32,072 nt of DNA from Acidobacteriota bacterium (GCA_031296115.1 JARLGI010000064.1:1-32072); one strand, 5' to 3'; positions 21,467-31,499 are shown, counted from the first letter of the stretch. Notes: generated by a model not told the origin, from the sequence alone. Translations and numbers: made by a program.

Positions 21467-22123
21467 CTAGCGCATCACGAGCACTTCGCGGATGTTGTCG
21501 CGGCCGAGGAAGAACTTGATAGAGGAGTAATCGCGGAACAGGTTCTCGACATGCCGGTTGTTGAAGATGCGTTGCAGGCGATAAGCGCGGGCGGGCTGTA
21601 ACTCCAGCGTGTCCTTAGATGCGATGTTGTAGCGGTAGAACGGGGCGTCGGGCCCGGCGTCCTTGGTGTGGAAGAGGGCGAAGAGCGTGCTGCCCGGCTT
21701 CATGGCCACGTGGATGCGCTCGATCAGCGGCTTCACCAGCGGCTCGGGCAGAAAGTCGGCGAGGTCCCAGAACATGACGGCATCGAACTCCCCGCGCTCG
21801 AAGTTAAGGTTCTCGTCGAAATAACGGTGTACGTCAATCGTGGTTCCGCCATCGCCGTTGGGAATGACCAACGCCTTGTCGGTAGCGCTGCGCAGTACGT
21901 CTTCCTGGTGGAACTTGTGGCCCAGGCCGGTCATAAAGGTGATGTTGGCCGGCGAGGTCGAGCCCAGGTCGAGGATCTTCAAGCCTTCTTCGCGCGAGAT
22001 GGCGCGGATGTATTCGTTGAAACCGGTAGAGCGGCGGCTGATTCTCTCGCCGGAGACAACTTCGTCGTCCGTGCCCTTCCGGCCGGCACCACCGAAAAAT
22101 TTGCTGAAGAAGCTGGGGACCAC
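21467..22123 (-). CDS. SAM-dependent methyltransferase-like protein
   Basis: A 218-residue protein with a Rossmann-type motif KILDLGSTSPANITFM near residue 50 that resembles SAM motif I, and FDAVMFWDLADFLPEPLV near residue 115 that resembles motif II with its post-motif helix. VKPLIERIHVAMKPGSTLFALFH follows, as in class I methyltransferases. Motif I has G-S-T instead of the usual G-x-G, so catalytic competence is uncertain. The start is GTG at 22123 with no good ribosome-binding site. The gene is upstream of nothing on its strand and lies behind the bactofilin gene, separated by a palindromic repeat. No substrate can be proposed. Confidence 0.7.
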   Translation of the reverse strand: MVPSFFSKFFGGAGRKGTDDEVVSGERISRRSTGFNEYIRAISREEGLKILDLGSTSPANITFMTGLGHKFHQEDVLRSATDKALVIPNGDGGTTIDVHRYFDENLNFERGEFDAVMFWDLADFLPEPLVKPLIERIHVAMKPGSTLFALFHTKDAGPDAPFYRYNIASKDTLELQPARAYRLQRIFNNRHVENLFRDYSSIKFFLGRDNIREVLVMR

Positions 22124-22178
22124 TGCGCACCATTGTATGGGCAGCGCGGCGTGGGCAGCAATGGTTCTGCGGTGGTGG

Positions 22179-22322
22179 TTTGAAAGGGCACGGCTTGCGC
22201 CGTGCCACCCAGGCTATCTGAGAATTGGGCTTTAGCCTCGGAGGTACTTCGAGTCCCTCCGCGGCTAAAGCCGCTGAACTGGTGCGAGGATTCCGGCATG
22301 GCTGAAGCCGTGCCCTTTCAAA
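22179..22322. repeat. 144-bp inverted-repeat element
   Basis: Perfect 18-bp terminal arms, TTTGAAAGGGCACGGCTT at 22179-22196 and its complement at 22305-22322. Inside, GGCTTTAGCC and GGCTAAAGCC sequences form a second hairpin near 22228-22272. It lies between the bactofilin and methyltransferase-like genes and looks like a MITE- or BIME-type element. Confidence 0.7.
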
Positions 22323-22391
22323 CAGAGCCTCACAGCAGACTTCAAGCAGGGAGAAAATCCGGGCACGTCCCGCGGGCGGGCCGCGCCAAGG

Positions 22392-22946
22392 CTAGAACTT
22401 CTTCGGCTCCAGCAGAGAACCCTGCGTTGACGTGCTCACCGGAACGGAAGCCGCAGCGGCCGGGGCCTGCGGACGCGGCTCCATTTTCGCCGTGCCAGGC
22501 TCCGGTTTCTGGATGTCGATGGTGCCCTTGAAGAATGCGCCGTCCTCGATGGAGATGCGGGCGGTGGAAATATCGCCCGAGAGTGACGCGCTCTTGCGCA
22601 ATTCGACGCGGTCGGTGGCGTGGATATCGCCATCCACGCGGCCGTGCACGATGACGTTACGGGCTTCGATGTTGGCGCGCACCCGGCCGTTGGGGCCAAT
22701 GGTGAGGCTCTGGCCGCGCAGCGCGATCGAGCCTTCGACCTCGCCGTCCACCACCAGGTCTTCGCTACCGGAAAGTTCGCCCTTCACGACAACCGACTTG
22801 CCGATGGTGGCAACCTCGCCACTGCGCAAGCTGTCACGCATAGGCTCCGCGGCACGCACGAACGCACTGGTAACCGGAGGCGGGGCCATTGGAGGCTCGA
22901 CGGCGGGGGCGGGGGCTTCGTCTTCTTTGCGGGATGACTTCCACAT
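22392..22946 (-). CDS. Bactofilin (polymer-forming cytoskeletal protein)
   Basis: A 184-residue bactofilin. The central domain (about residues 45-150) is a right-handed beta-helix of short repeats: TIGKSVVVKGELSGSEDLVVDG, VEGSIALRGQSLTIGPNGRV, NVIVHGRVDGDIHATDRVEL and SASLSGDISTARISIEDGAF are successive turns. Flanking Pro/Ala-rich tails are disordered, as usual. Bactofilins polymerise without nucleotide and position cell-wall or envelope enzymes. It is a single gene on the minus strand; the upstream 180 bp hold no other gene. Its only near neighbours are the toxin-antitoxin pair upstream and the methyltransferase-like gene downstream, which say little about its role. Confidence 0.9.
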   Translation of the reverse strand: MWKSSRKEDEAPAPAVEPPMAPPPVTSAFVRAAEPMRDSLRSGEVATIGKSVVVKGELSGSEDLVVDGEVEGSIALRGQSLTIGPNGRVRANIEARNVIVHGRVDGDIHATDRVELRKSASLSGDISTARISIEDGAFFKGTIDIQKPEPGTAKMEPRPQAPAAAASVPVSTSTQGSLLEPKKF

Positions 22947-23125
22947 ATGAAAGCTCCATTGAGCGGTCGCACATCAGCCCGCAGGCGTCCGGGGGGCACC
23001 TTGACGATGCACCAATACCGCTTCGAGACAGCATACCCAACCAATACGTAGCCTGCAAACGGTTTCGACAGCCGGAATGCGAAATTAGCGATTACTCTCC
23101 GGCGACTCCCGGTCAGAGTCTGCGG

Positions 23126-23488
23126 TCATAGGTCGAAGCTCGACCGCTTGCCTAGGACAAGGTCGATGCCTGCGAGCAGCAATGCCAGCCTTGGTCGCGG
23201 CAGTCGCCCGACCCGCTCCATCAGCACGCTCTTATCAATACCGACGATCAGCGAGACGATCGCTACCGAATTCTGCGGCAGGCCCGTAGTTCGCGCGGAA
23301 AGATGCACATTGCCGGGGGCCAAAGCCCATTTGACGTTGCTGGTCAGCGGCACGCAAATCACCGTCGCAATTGCGCTGCGATTCAGGTCGTCCGATTGGA
23401 CAACCGCAACCGGCCTGCGGAATCCCGAGCCAGAACCTTGCGGCGGAGGCAGGTTCGCCCACCAAATCTCGCCTTGGGAAATTACCAT
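23126..23488 (-). CDS. MazF/PemK-family toxin
   Basis: A 120-residue putative mRNA interferase. It opens with the family signature GEIWWANLPPP, then RRPVAVVQSDDLN and TVICVPLTSN, where the Arg and Thr/Ser contribute to the active site, and ends with the GLPQNSVAIVSLIVGIDKSVL segment. Length is typical (105-120). It overlaps the antitoxin gene by 7 bp, the usual antitoxin-first arrangement with coupled translation. It should cleave cellular RNA when the antitoxin is lost. Expression and activity cannot be judged from sequence, but no key segment is missing. Confidence 0.9.
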   Translation of the reverse strand: MVISQGEIWWANLPPPQGSGSGFRRPVAVVQSDDLNRSAIATVICVPLTSNVKWALAPGNVHLSARTTGLPQNSVAIVSLIVGIDKSVLMERVGRLPRPRLALLLAGIDLVLGKRSSFDL

Positions 23489-23718
23489 TCGGTTCGCTCA
23501 AGGATGCGTAGCGCGGCTTGCGCAACGAACGGGTCCCTGGTGTCGCCAATTTCAGCGCAGGCCTGGTTCATCGCGTTGGTGATCTCGTCCGGCGAGTGGC
23601 ACGCCAGGTATTCTCGAAGCGCATCGCTAAACATCCGGCTGCGCGACACCTTGGTCCGGCGGGCCAGCCGTTCGGCGCGCGCAAACACGTCATCGGGAAT
23701 GGAAACGGCAGTCTTCAT
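23482..23718 (-). CDS. Ribbon-helix-helix antitoxin of the MazF-type toxin
   Basis: A 78-residue antitoxin. The N terminus MKTAVSIPDDVFARAERLA is a CopG/MazE-type ribbon-helix-helix DNA-binding start, with the second helix VSRSRMFSDALREYL. The remaining acidic C terminus (DEITNAMNQACAEIGD) would wrap and block the toxin. It is the first gene of a two-gene operon and overlaps the toxin start by 7 bp. Such proteins normally repress their own promoter, which here must lie between 23719 and the eno promoter. Confidence 0.88.
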   Translation of the reverse strand: MKTAVSIPDDVFARAERLARRTKVSRSRMFSDALREYLACHSPDEITNAMNQACAEIGDTRDPFVAQAALRILERTEW

Positions 23719-23811
23719 ACCAAAAGTATAACTCTAGCGTGCGTACGGTACAAGCCCCCGGCGGAGAGCTCCTCTTTTGGCCGGCCCCCGCCCCTGACCT
23801 CCGGCCCCTAA

Positions 23812-25226
<1,415 letters not shown>

Positions 25227-25227
<1 letters not shown>

Positions 25228-26879
25228 TGACGACCCCCAAACCGCTCGTCCTTATCATCCTCGATGGCTGGGGCTATGCTCCGCCGTCGCCGTCCAACGC
25301 CATCTCGCTGGCGCGCAAGCCCAACTATGATCGCCTGCTGGCGGAATATCCCAACACGCTCATCCACACCAGCGGGCGCTTCGTCGGCCTGCCCACCGGA
25401 CAGATGGGCAACAGCGAGGTCGGCCATCTCAACATCGGCGCCGGCCGCATCGTGTACATGGACATCACCAAGATCGATCTCATGATCGAGAATGGCGAGT
25501 TCTTCACCAATCCGGTGCTGCTGGAGGCCATGAAAACGGCGCGCACCGGCGACCGGCGCCTGCACTTTCTCGGCCTGTTGTCGGACGGCGGCGTGCACTC
25601 GCAGCAGGAGCACCTCTACGCGCTGCTGCGCATGGCCAAGCAGAACGGCGTGGACCGCGTTTTCGTGCACTGCTTCATGGATGGCCGCGACACGTTGCCC
25701 ACCAACGGCGCCGGCTACATCGAGCAGCTCCAGCAGAAGATGCGCGAGTACAACGTCGGCAAGATCGCCAGCGTCAGCGGGCGCTACTACGCCATGGACC
25801 GCGACAAGAAGTGGGACCGCGAGAAGAAGGCCTTCGACGCCATGGTCTACGGCGATGGCGATGGCGGCCGCTACACGGACGCGGTGCAGGCTGTGAAGGA
25901 CTCCTACAACCGCGGCGTCACCGACGAGTTCATCATCCCCTTCGTGCTTACCGACAATCGGGGCGAGCCCCTGGGCACGATTCGCGATGGCGACGTATGC
26001 ATCAACTTCAACTTCCGCGCCGACCGCGCGCGGCAGATCACGCGCTGCCTGTGCCGCAATAGCCATTTTACGCCCCAGGATGGCCGCGAGCTGGAAGGCT
26101 GGGATGAACTTGACCGCATCATCCCGCGCGACCGCGTGCCCAAGGACCTGACCTACATCTGCCTGACGCGCTACGACAAGAATTTCACCTTGCCGGTGGT
26201 GTCGCCACCGGAATCGCTGACCAACATCCTGGCCAACGTCATGGTCGATTGCAACATGCGCAACTTGCGTGTTGCCGAGACCGAGAAGTACGCGCACGTC
26301 ACGTACTTCTTCAATGGGGGCGTCGAGAAGCCTTTCCCCGGCGAAGACCGCGTGATGGTGCAGTCGCCCAAGGTCGCCACCTACGATCTGAAGCCGGAGA
26401 TGTCGGCGCAGGCGGTTGCCGACGCGGTGGTGAAGGCCATCAACGGCAACACCTTCGACGTGATGGTGGTGAACTTCGCCAACGCCGACATGGTGGGACA
26501 TTCGGGCAAGATTCCGCCGACCATAACCGCCGTCGAGACTGTGGACTCCTGCCTGGGCCAGATTTATACCGCGCTGCGCCAGCACGGCGGAACCATGATC
26601 GTAACCGCTGACCACGGCAACGCCGAGCAGATGATTGATCCCGCGACCGGCGGCCCGCAAACTGCCCACACCACGAATCCGGTGCCGTTCATCGTGGCCG
26701 CGGAGAACTCCGTGACGCCGGCCGACTTTAAGGGCGACCCGCGCCGTTTCACTCTGCGTCCGGATGGTGCGTTGCAGGACATCGCGCCAACCATGCTGGG
26801 CATCCTCGGCATTCCGCAGCCGAAGGAGATGACCGGGCACGACCTACGAGTGTTTGCCGAAAAAGTAACTAGCGACTAG
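25227..26879 (+). CDS. gpmI: Cofactor-independent phosphoglycerate mutase
   Basis: A 550-residue Mn-dependent 2,3-bisphosphoglycerate-independent phosphoglycerate mutase, interconverting 3- and 2-phosphoglycerate. LIILDGWGY (D13) and [17 protein letters not shown] (nucleophile S63) give the phosphatase-like site; [17 protein letters not shown] near 150 and the C-terminal HGNAEQM are further metal or substrate motifs. It is about 30-40 residues longer than the common 510-residue form, mostly through the C-terminal half. Its ATG shares the A of the eno TAA. The stop TAG is part of the first heptamer array, so the gene end has merged into a repeat. Confidence 0.96.
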
Positions 26880-26925
26880 CAACTGGCAATTAGTAATTAG
26901 TAATTAGCAATTAGCCATTAGCGAC
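26870..26925 (+). repeat. Degenerate heptamer array, first arm
   Basis: Eight consecutive 7-bp units close to TAGYRAY run from 26870 to 26925 and include the gpmI stop codon. It is the first arm of an inverted pair with the array at 26972-27020. Confidence 0.8.
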
Positions 26926-26971
26926 TAGGTCTAAGGATTACTTGGCCAGCCGCACGGAGGGTTCTAATCTC

Positions 26972-27020
26972 GTAGTTGCCAAGTACCAAATACCAATTGC
27001 CAACTACTGGTCGCTAGTCG
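26972..27020 (-). repeat. Degenerate heptamer array, second (inverted) arm
   Basis: Seven 7-bp units, read on the minus strand as TAGCGAC, TGGCAAT, TGGTATT, TGGTACT and similar. They are the inverted counterpart of the 26870-26925 units and end 5 bp before the next ATG. They occupy the position where a ribosome-binding site would be expected. Confidence 0.75.
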
Positions 27021-27025
27021 CTACC

Positions 27026-28009
27026 ATGAAACTCCTCATCGCCCTTCATCACCGCTTCCCGCTGTGGCAGGTGCCGCCGTGGTTCTCCGAGCGCTTGCGG
27101 CACGACTTCCCGCAGCTCGAAGTTGTTCACCTTTCCGACTATGAGCGCGTGATGGAAGAGATCCCCGACGCCGACATCGCCATCTCGTGGTCGCTGCGCG
27201 GCGAGCAGATCAAGGCGGCGAAGAGGCTGCGGTGGATCCACTCCACCGCTGCGGCGGTGCACAGTCTCATGACGCCGGAGCTGCGCGCCACCGACATCAT
27301 TGTGACCAATGCCCGCGATGTGCACGGGCCGGTGGTGGCCGAACACGCTGTCGCGCTGGCGTTCGCCCTGGCCAAGCGGCTGCCGCAGGCAGTGAAATAT
27401 CAGCAGCAGAAACACTGGGGTCAGATGGACCTGTGGTATGGCGAGCCGCGTCCTCGCGAACTGAACGGCGCGACCATGACCATCGTGGGTCTGGGCGGAA
27501 TCGGCAGACCGCTGGCGAAGATGACGAAGGCGCTGGGCATGACGGTCGTCGGTGTGCGCGAGCATCCCGAACGGGGGAGGGAATCTGCCGACGTGGTGTA
27601 TGGGTATGACGAGCTCAGTATTGCGTTGGCCGTGGCCGATTTTGTTGTGCTGGCGGCGCCGGTCACGCCCAAGACCCATCACCTGATGAACGCCGAACGG
27701 CTGGCCCAACTGAAGCCCGACGCCTACCTCATCAACGTAGGCCGCGGCGTGCTTATCGACGAAGATGCGCTGGTGACGGCGCTGCGAGCGAAGAGCTTCG
27801 CCGGCGCGGCGCTCGACGTCTCCACCGAGGAGCCGCTGCCGCAGGACTATCCGCTATGGGCGATGGAGAACGTCTTCATCACGCCCCATATCGCCGGCCT
27901 GACCGACAAGATGTGGGAGCGCCACTACCAGCATTACACCGAGAACTTGCGACGCTTCCTCGCCGGCGAGCCGTTGCTGTGGGCGGTAGACAAAGAGAAG
28001 GGATACTGA
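27026..28009 (+). CDS. D-2-hydroxyacid dehydrogenase family protein
   Basis: A 327-residue NAD-dependent dehydrogenase of the D-isomer-specific 2-hydroxyacid family. The NAD-binding motif is GLGGIGRPLA near residue 155, the catalytic Arg is in INVGRGVLIDEDAL, the Glu in ALDVSTEEPLP and the catalytic His in TPHIAGLTDKM. The N-terminal half (ITNARDVHGPVVAEHAVAL form) is complete. I chose the ATG at 27026, where MKLLIALHHRF begins; the frame is open to 26942 but that part is repeat-derived. The substrate cannot be read: glyoxylate/hydroxypyruvate reductase or 3-phosphoglycerate dehydrogenase-like activity is possible, and the gpmI neighbourhood mildly favours a phosphoglycerate-related role. Confidence 0.87.
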   Translation: MKLLIALHHRFPLWQVPPWFSERLRHDFPQLEVVHLSDYERVMEEIPDADIAISWSLRGEQIKAAKRLRWIHSTAAAVHSLMTPELRATDIIVTNARDVHGPVVAEHAVALAFALAKRLPQAVKYQQQKHWGQMDLWYGEPRPRELNGATMTIVGLGGIGRPLAKMTKALGMTVVGVREHPERGRESADVVYGYDELSIALAVADFVVLAAPVTPKTHHLMNAERLAQLKPDAYLINVGRGVLIDEDALVTALRAKSFAGAALDVSTEEPLPQDYPLWAMENVFITPHIAGLTDKMWERHYQHYTENLRRFLAGEPLLWAVDKEKGY

Positions 28010-28028
28010 GCGACTAGCAACTGCCCCC

Positions 28029-29519
28029 TCATTCCCCCGGCACCGTCAAGCTAAACAGCGACCCGCTGCCCAGCTGCGACGTCACGCCAATCGTGCCGCC
28101 GTGCGCTTCCACGATGGCGCGCGCGATGGCCAGTCCCATGCCGGTACCTTGCACGCGGTAGCGCTGGTCTCGCCCGCGATAGAACTTCTCGAAGATCAGC
28201 GACTGTTCGAGGTCATCGATCCCGGGCCCGCGATCGGCGACGCTGAGGCTCACCATCTTGCCAGCGCGCTCGCCCGTTATCGTGATGCGCATGTCCGGCG
28301 GCGAGTACTTCGCGGCATTCTCCAGCAATTGCACTAGCACCTCGGCGATGCGTTCCAAGTCAATGCGGACACGCGGCAGGTCGTCTGGAATCTGCACTTT
28401 CACCTCGCGCCGGGCGAGCACCTGGTGAGACTTTTCCAGGGCGGCCTCGACCACCTCGCGCACCGGGTAAACCTCGCGCCGCAATTCCACCTGCTGGGCA
28501 TCGAGTTGCGCCATCTCGGCGGCCTCGCCCACCAGCCGATTGAGCCGGTCTGTTTCCTCGTCAATGACGGTGAGCAGGTCTTTCCGACCTTCTGCGTCGA
28601 TTTGTGCTGACGAAAGCAACGTCGTCACTGACGCCTTGATGGACGTGAGCGGCGTGCGGAATTCGTGAGTCACGCTGTCCAGCAGCGCGGAACGCAGCTT
28701 CTCGCTCTCCCGCGCCGCCTCCGTGCGCGTCATGTTCTCTACAGCTCCCGCGCGCTCAATCGAGATGGCCACCAGGCTGCCGACCGCTTCCAGCGTCTCG
28801 CGCGCCAGCACCGCGCCCTCCAGACCGAGACTGCCCACCGGCCTCACGCCGACGCGCAGCGGAACGAAGCAAAGCTCTTTGTCTTCGTCGATCACCACCT
28901 CGCCGCGTCCGCTGACCGCTTCCAGGCGCTCCTCACTAAGCTCCGGATGATCGACCCCGGTACGATACACCTCGTTGCGCTTCGGTAGATACATCGCCGC
29001 GGCTTTCAATCCAAAGGCGTCACGCACATAAGCGGGAATCGAATTCAGCAGCTCAAGCACGTTTTCCGTGGCCAGCAATTGCTGGCTCAGCGCGTACAAC
29101 CGCTCCACCTCCTTGCGGCGGCGCGTGGCGTTCATAGCTTCGCGGCGCGCGCGCTCAGAAAGCCGGCTCGCAATGATCGCGGTGGTGAGGAATGCCAGGA
29201 GCGCAACCCAGTTCTGCGGATCAGCGATGGTGAAGGTGCGGACCGGCGGCAGGAAATAGTAGTTAAACGCGAGCGTAGCGACCACCGCGGTCACGGTGGC
29301 ATTGGTCAGGCCCCAGCGGCTGGCCACGCCCAGCACTACGATCAGGAACGTCAGCGCCACCGTGGTCGGATTCACCGGCAGGCGCAGATAGGCTACGACT
29401 ACGATCGCGATTGTGCCCATCGCCGCGGCATAGTGATACAGCTCCGCCCGGATTCGCTGCAGCGAGACGGCAAATCCTGACCGCCGCTTGCGTTCACCGT
29501 GCGATGGCTGCGGGCTCAC
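28029..29519 (-). CDS. KdpD-like sensor histidine kinase, C-terminal half
   Basis: A 496-residue membrane histidine kinase equal to the C-terminal half of KdpD. Residues about 28-120 contain the four-helix DUF4118 membrane domain (VALTFLIVVLGVASRWG, ALAFNYYFLPP). A GAF-like domain follows at about 140-260. The HisKA box is SVTHEFRTPLTS with the phosphorylated H285, and the HATPase domain has the N box QLLENAAKYSPP, DRGPGIDD and GTGMGLAIARAI. The N-terminal KdpD ATP-binding domain is missing here and is encoded by the divergent neighbouring gene. The start is GTG at 29519; a TACAAT 6 bp upstream hints at a leaderless message or a later start. Its partner regulator is probably the KdpE-like protein at 30714. 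Confidence 0.88.
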   Translation of the reverse strand: MSPQPSHGERKRRSGFAVSLQRIRAELYHYAAAMGTIAIVVVAYLRLPVNPTTVALTFLIVVLGVASRWGLTNATVTAVVATLAFNYYFLPPVRTFTIADPQNWVALLAFLTTAIIASRLSERARREAMNATRRRKEVERLYALSQQLLATENVLELLNSIPAYVRDAFGLKAAAMYLPKRNEVYRTGVDHPELSEERLEAVSGRGEVVIDEDKELCFVPLRVGVRPVGSLGLEGAVLARETLEAVGSLVAISIERAGAVENMTRTEAARESEKLRSALLDSVTHEFRTPLTSIKASVTTLLSSAQIDAEGRKDLLTVIDEETDRLNRLVGEAAEMAQLDAQQVELRREVYPVREVVEAALEKSHQVLARREVKVQIPDDLPRVRIDLERIAEVLVQLLENAAKYSPPDMRITITGERAGKMVSLSVADRGPGIDDLEQSLIFEKFYRGRDQRYRVQGTGMGLAIARAIVEAHGGTIGVTSQLGSGSLFSLTVPGE

Positions 29520-29572
29520 GCCCTGATTGTATCGAATCGACTTTTGCGCGGCGCTGCCGCAGAATAGTTGCG
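29520..29572. promoter_or_regulatory. Divergent promoter of the split kdpD genes
   Basis: Only 53 bp separate the two divergent halves, so both promoters must overlap here or reach into the genes. TACAAT on the minus strand lies at 29526-29531. No clear operator symmetry is seen. Confidence 0.45.
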
Positions 29573-30703
29573 ATGCCGAAGTCCCCCGAGCAATGGCTGG
29601 AGGAGACCACCACTCCGGAGAAGAAGAACGGGGTTTTCAAGCTGTTCCTCGGGTACGCTCCCGGCGTGGGCAAGACCTACTCCATGCTGAGCGAGGCCAT
29701 CCGGCGCAAAAGCCGCGGGGAGGACGTCGTCATCGGCGTTATCGAGACCCACGGCCGCAAGCCCACCGCCGAACTGGCCGCGCGGATCGAGGCCGTTCCC
29801 CGCAAGAAGCTCGAATACAAAGGCACTGTCTTCGAAGAGATGGACGTGGACGCCATCCTGGCACGCAAGCCACAGGTCGCGCTGGTCGATGAGCTGGCGC
29901 ACACCAACATCGAAGGTAGCAAGCACCATAAGCGTTACGAAGACGTATTCGAGTTGCTCGACAACAAGATCGATGTCGTCTCCACCATGAACGTCCAGCA
30001 CCTGGAGAGCGTGACGCCCATGGTGCACAAGATTACCGGCGTGCTGGTGCGCGAAACCGTTCCCGACTGGGTGCTGAAGCGCGTGGACGAAATCGTGATG
30101 TCCGACGTGACGCCGCAGGCGCTGGCCACCCGCATGCGCCGTGGCGACATCTATCCTGTCGAGCGGGCAGACCGTGCTCTCGGCAATTTCTTTCGCCCCA
30201 GCAACCTCATCGCGTTGCGCGAGGTCGCCCTGCGTCACGTGGCGCAGGTGGTCGATCGCAGCCTGGAGCCTTATCTCGACAAGGAACTGGTTGACGGTCG
30301 TGATCTCAACGTAGCCGAGCGCATCGCGGTGGGCGTCAGCTCCAACCCGGCAGCGCAATATCTCGTCGCGCGCGCCTCGCGCATGGCCCAGGCCATCAAC
30401 GGCGAACTCTACGTTCTGTATGTCGATACCGGCGCCGATGCCGACGATCCTGAGCGGCAATGCTCGCTGCAGGCCAACCTGCATTTCGCGGAGAACCTGG
30501 GCGCCACCATCGTGAAGCTGAAAGGCAAGGACGTCGCCCAGGCCATGGCGGAGTTCGTCCGCGAAAAGCACATCACGCAGATGATCTTTGGGCACTCGGC
30601 CACCAGCGGCTGGCGCAAGTACCTGTTTATGTCGGCGGTGCATCGTTTCCTGCGCGACGCTCCGGCTGTGGACGTCCACATCGTGAAACAGCAGCAGGAC
30701 TGA
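29573..30703 (+). CDS. KdpD-like N-terminal sensor protein with USP domain
   Basis: A 376-residue protein equal to the N-terminal cytoplasmic half of KdpD. The ATP-binding domain has Walker A GYAPGVGKT at residues 27-35, and VDELAHTN, the Walker B region, near 105. DVVSTMNVQHLESV is a further KdpD signature. A universal-stress-protein domain follows from about residue 250 (RIAVGVSSNPAAQYLVARASRMA to MIFGHSATSGWRKYLF). It has no transmembrane segment or kinase domain. The ATG at 29573 follows a short divergent region; the open frame extends upstream to 29411 but overlaps the kinase gene. It may modulate the separate kinase half in trans. It precedes the response regulator by 10 bp. Confidence 0.9.
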   Translation: MPKSPEQWLEETTTPEKKNGVFKLFLGYAPGVGKTYSMLSEAIRRKSRGEDVVIGVIETHGRKPTAELAARIEAVPRKKLEYKGTVFEEMDVDAILARKPQVALVDELAHTNIEGSKHHKRYEDVFELLDNKIDVVSTMNVQHLESVTPMVHKITGVLVRETVPDWVLKRVDEIVMSDVTPQALATRMRRGDIYPVERADRALGNFFRPSNLIALREVALRHVAQVVDRSLEPYLDKELVDGRDLNVAERIAVGVSSNPAAQYLVARASRMAQAINGELYVLYVDTGADADDPERQCSLQANLHFAENLGATIVKLKGKDVAQAMAEFVREKHITQMIFGHSATSGWRKYLFMSAVHRFLRDAPAVDVHIVKQQQD

Positions 30704-30713
30704 AGACTTCCTC

Positions 30714-31409
30714 ATGCCCACGCGTCCGCACATCCTGGTCGTCGACGATGAGCCGCAGATCACGCGCGTGCTGCGCACCAGCCTCAACGCGCAGGGCTAC
30801 GAGATCCGCGTAGCCAACGACGGCGAGTCAGCGCTGGAGATTGCCAAAGACTTCGCTCCCGATCTGGTTATCACTGACCTTGCCATGCCCAACATGAACG
30901 GCATCGAGCTGTGCCGCCGCCTGCGGCAGACCTCGCAGGTGCCCATCCTGGTGCTGTCGGTACGCGGCGAGGAGCGCAGCAAGATCGAGGCGCTCGACTC
31001 GGGCGCCGACGATTACGTCACCAAGCCCTTCAGCACCGGAGAGCTGCTGGCGCGCATTCGAGCCGCGCTGCGCCGGTCGCCGCAGGTTGCCAGTCCGGCA
31101 CCGACGAAATTCGTTCTCGGTGATTTTCACATCGACCTCGATGGGCACGCTGTGTCCGTCGCCGGCCGCGACGTGCGGCTCACGCCCAAGGAGTTCGATG
31201 TGCTGGTTTACATGGCGCAGCATCCGCGCAAGGTCCTGACTCATCGCTCTCTGCTCAACGCGGTGTGGGGCGCTAACAGCGTCGAGCAGAACGAGTACTT
31301 GCGGGTCTTCGTCGGACAACTGCGCAAGAAACTGGAGCCCGATGCTGGCGCGCCCAGATACATCCTGACCGAACCGTGGGTCGGCTACCGCTTTGAGCCG
31401 GGGGATTGA
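30714..31409 (+). CDS. kdpE: KdpE-like OmpR-family response regulator
   Basis: A 231-residue response regulator. The receiver domain has acidic D11 and D12, the phospho-acceptor D55 (LVITDLAMPN), S82 and K104 (DDYVTKPF). The C-terminal winged helix (residues about 130-228) reads VRLTPKEFDVLVYMAQHPRKVLTHRSLL and YLRVFVGQLRKKLEPD, as in KdpE. KdpE activates the high-affinity K+ transporter kdpFABC under K+ limitation; no kdpFABC genes are in this window. It is co-transcribed with the KdpD N-terminal gene, while the kinase half is on the other strand. Assignment to Kdp rests on gene context and similarity. Confidence 0.9.
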   Translation: MPTRPHILVVDDEPQITRVLRTSLNAQGYEIRVANDGESALEIAKDFAPDLVITDLAMPNMNGIELCRRLRQTSQVPILVLSVRGEERSKIEALDSGADDYVTKPFSTGELLARIRAALRRSPQVASPAPTKFVLGDFHIDLDGHAVSVAGRDVRLTPKEFDVLVYMAQHPRKVLTHRSLLNAVWGANSVEQNEYLRVFVGQLRKKLEPDAGAPRYILTEPWVGYRFEPGD

Positions 31410-31413
31410 AACG

Positions 31414-31462
31414 GTTTCGGGTTTGCGGTTTCAAGTTTCGAGTTGCGCGTTACGAGCTACGA
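31414..31462 (+). repeat. Heptamer-periodic array after kdpE
   Basis: Seven 7-bp units such as GTTTCGG, GTTTGCG, GTTTCAA, GTTTCGA and GTTACGA run from 31414 to 31462, starting 4 bp after the kdpE stop. They show the same period as the arrays around 26.9 kb but a different unit. Confidence 0.7.
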
Positions 31463-31499
31463 ACTGTGACAGCACTAGGTCGGCTACGCCCAATAAGAT

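Noticed and set aside
21233..21601. A 122-residue plus-strand frame running into the methyltransferase-like gene
   Set aside because: Its second half is antisense to a better-supported gene and its first half is composed of intergenic, repeat-like sequence.
26870..27020. A CRISPR array at the heptamer repeats
   Set aside because: The units are 7 bp and contiguous with no spacers, so they are tandem repeats. No cas genes are present.
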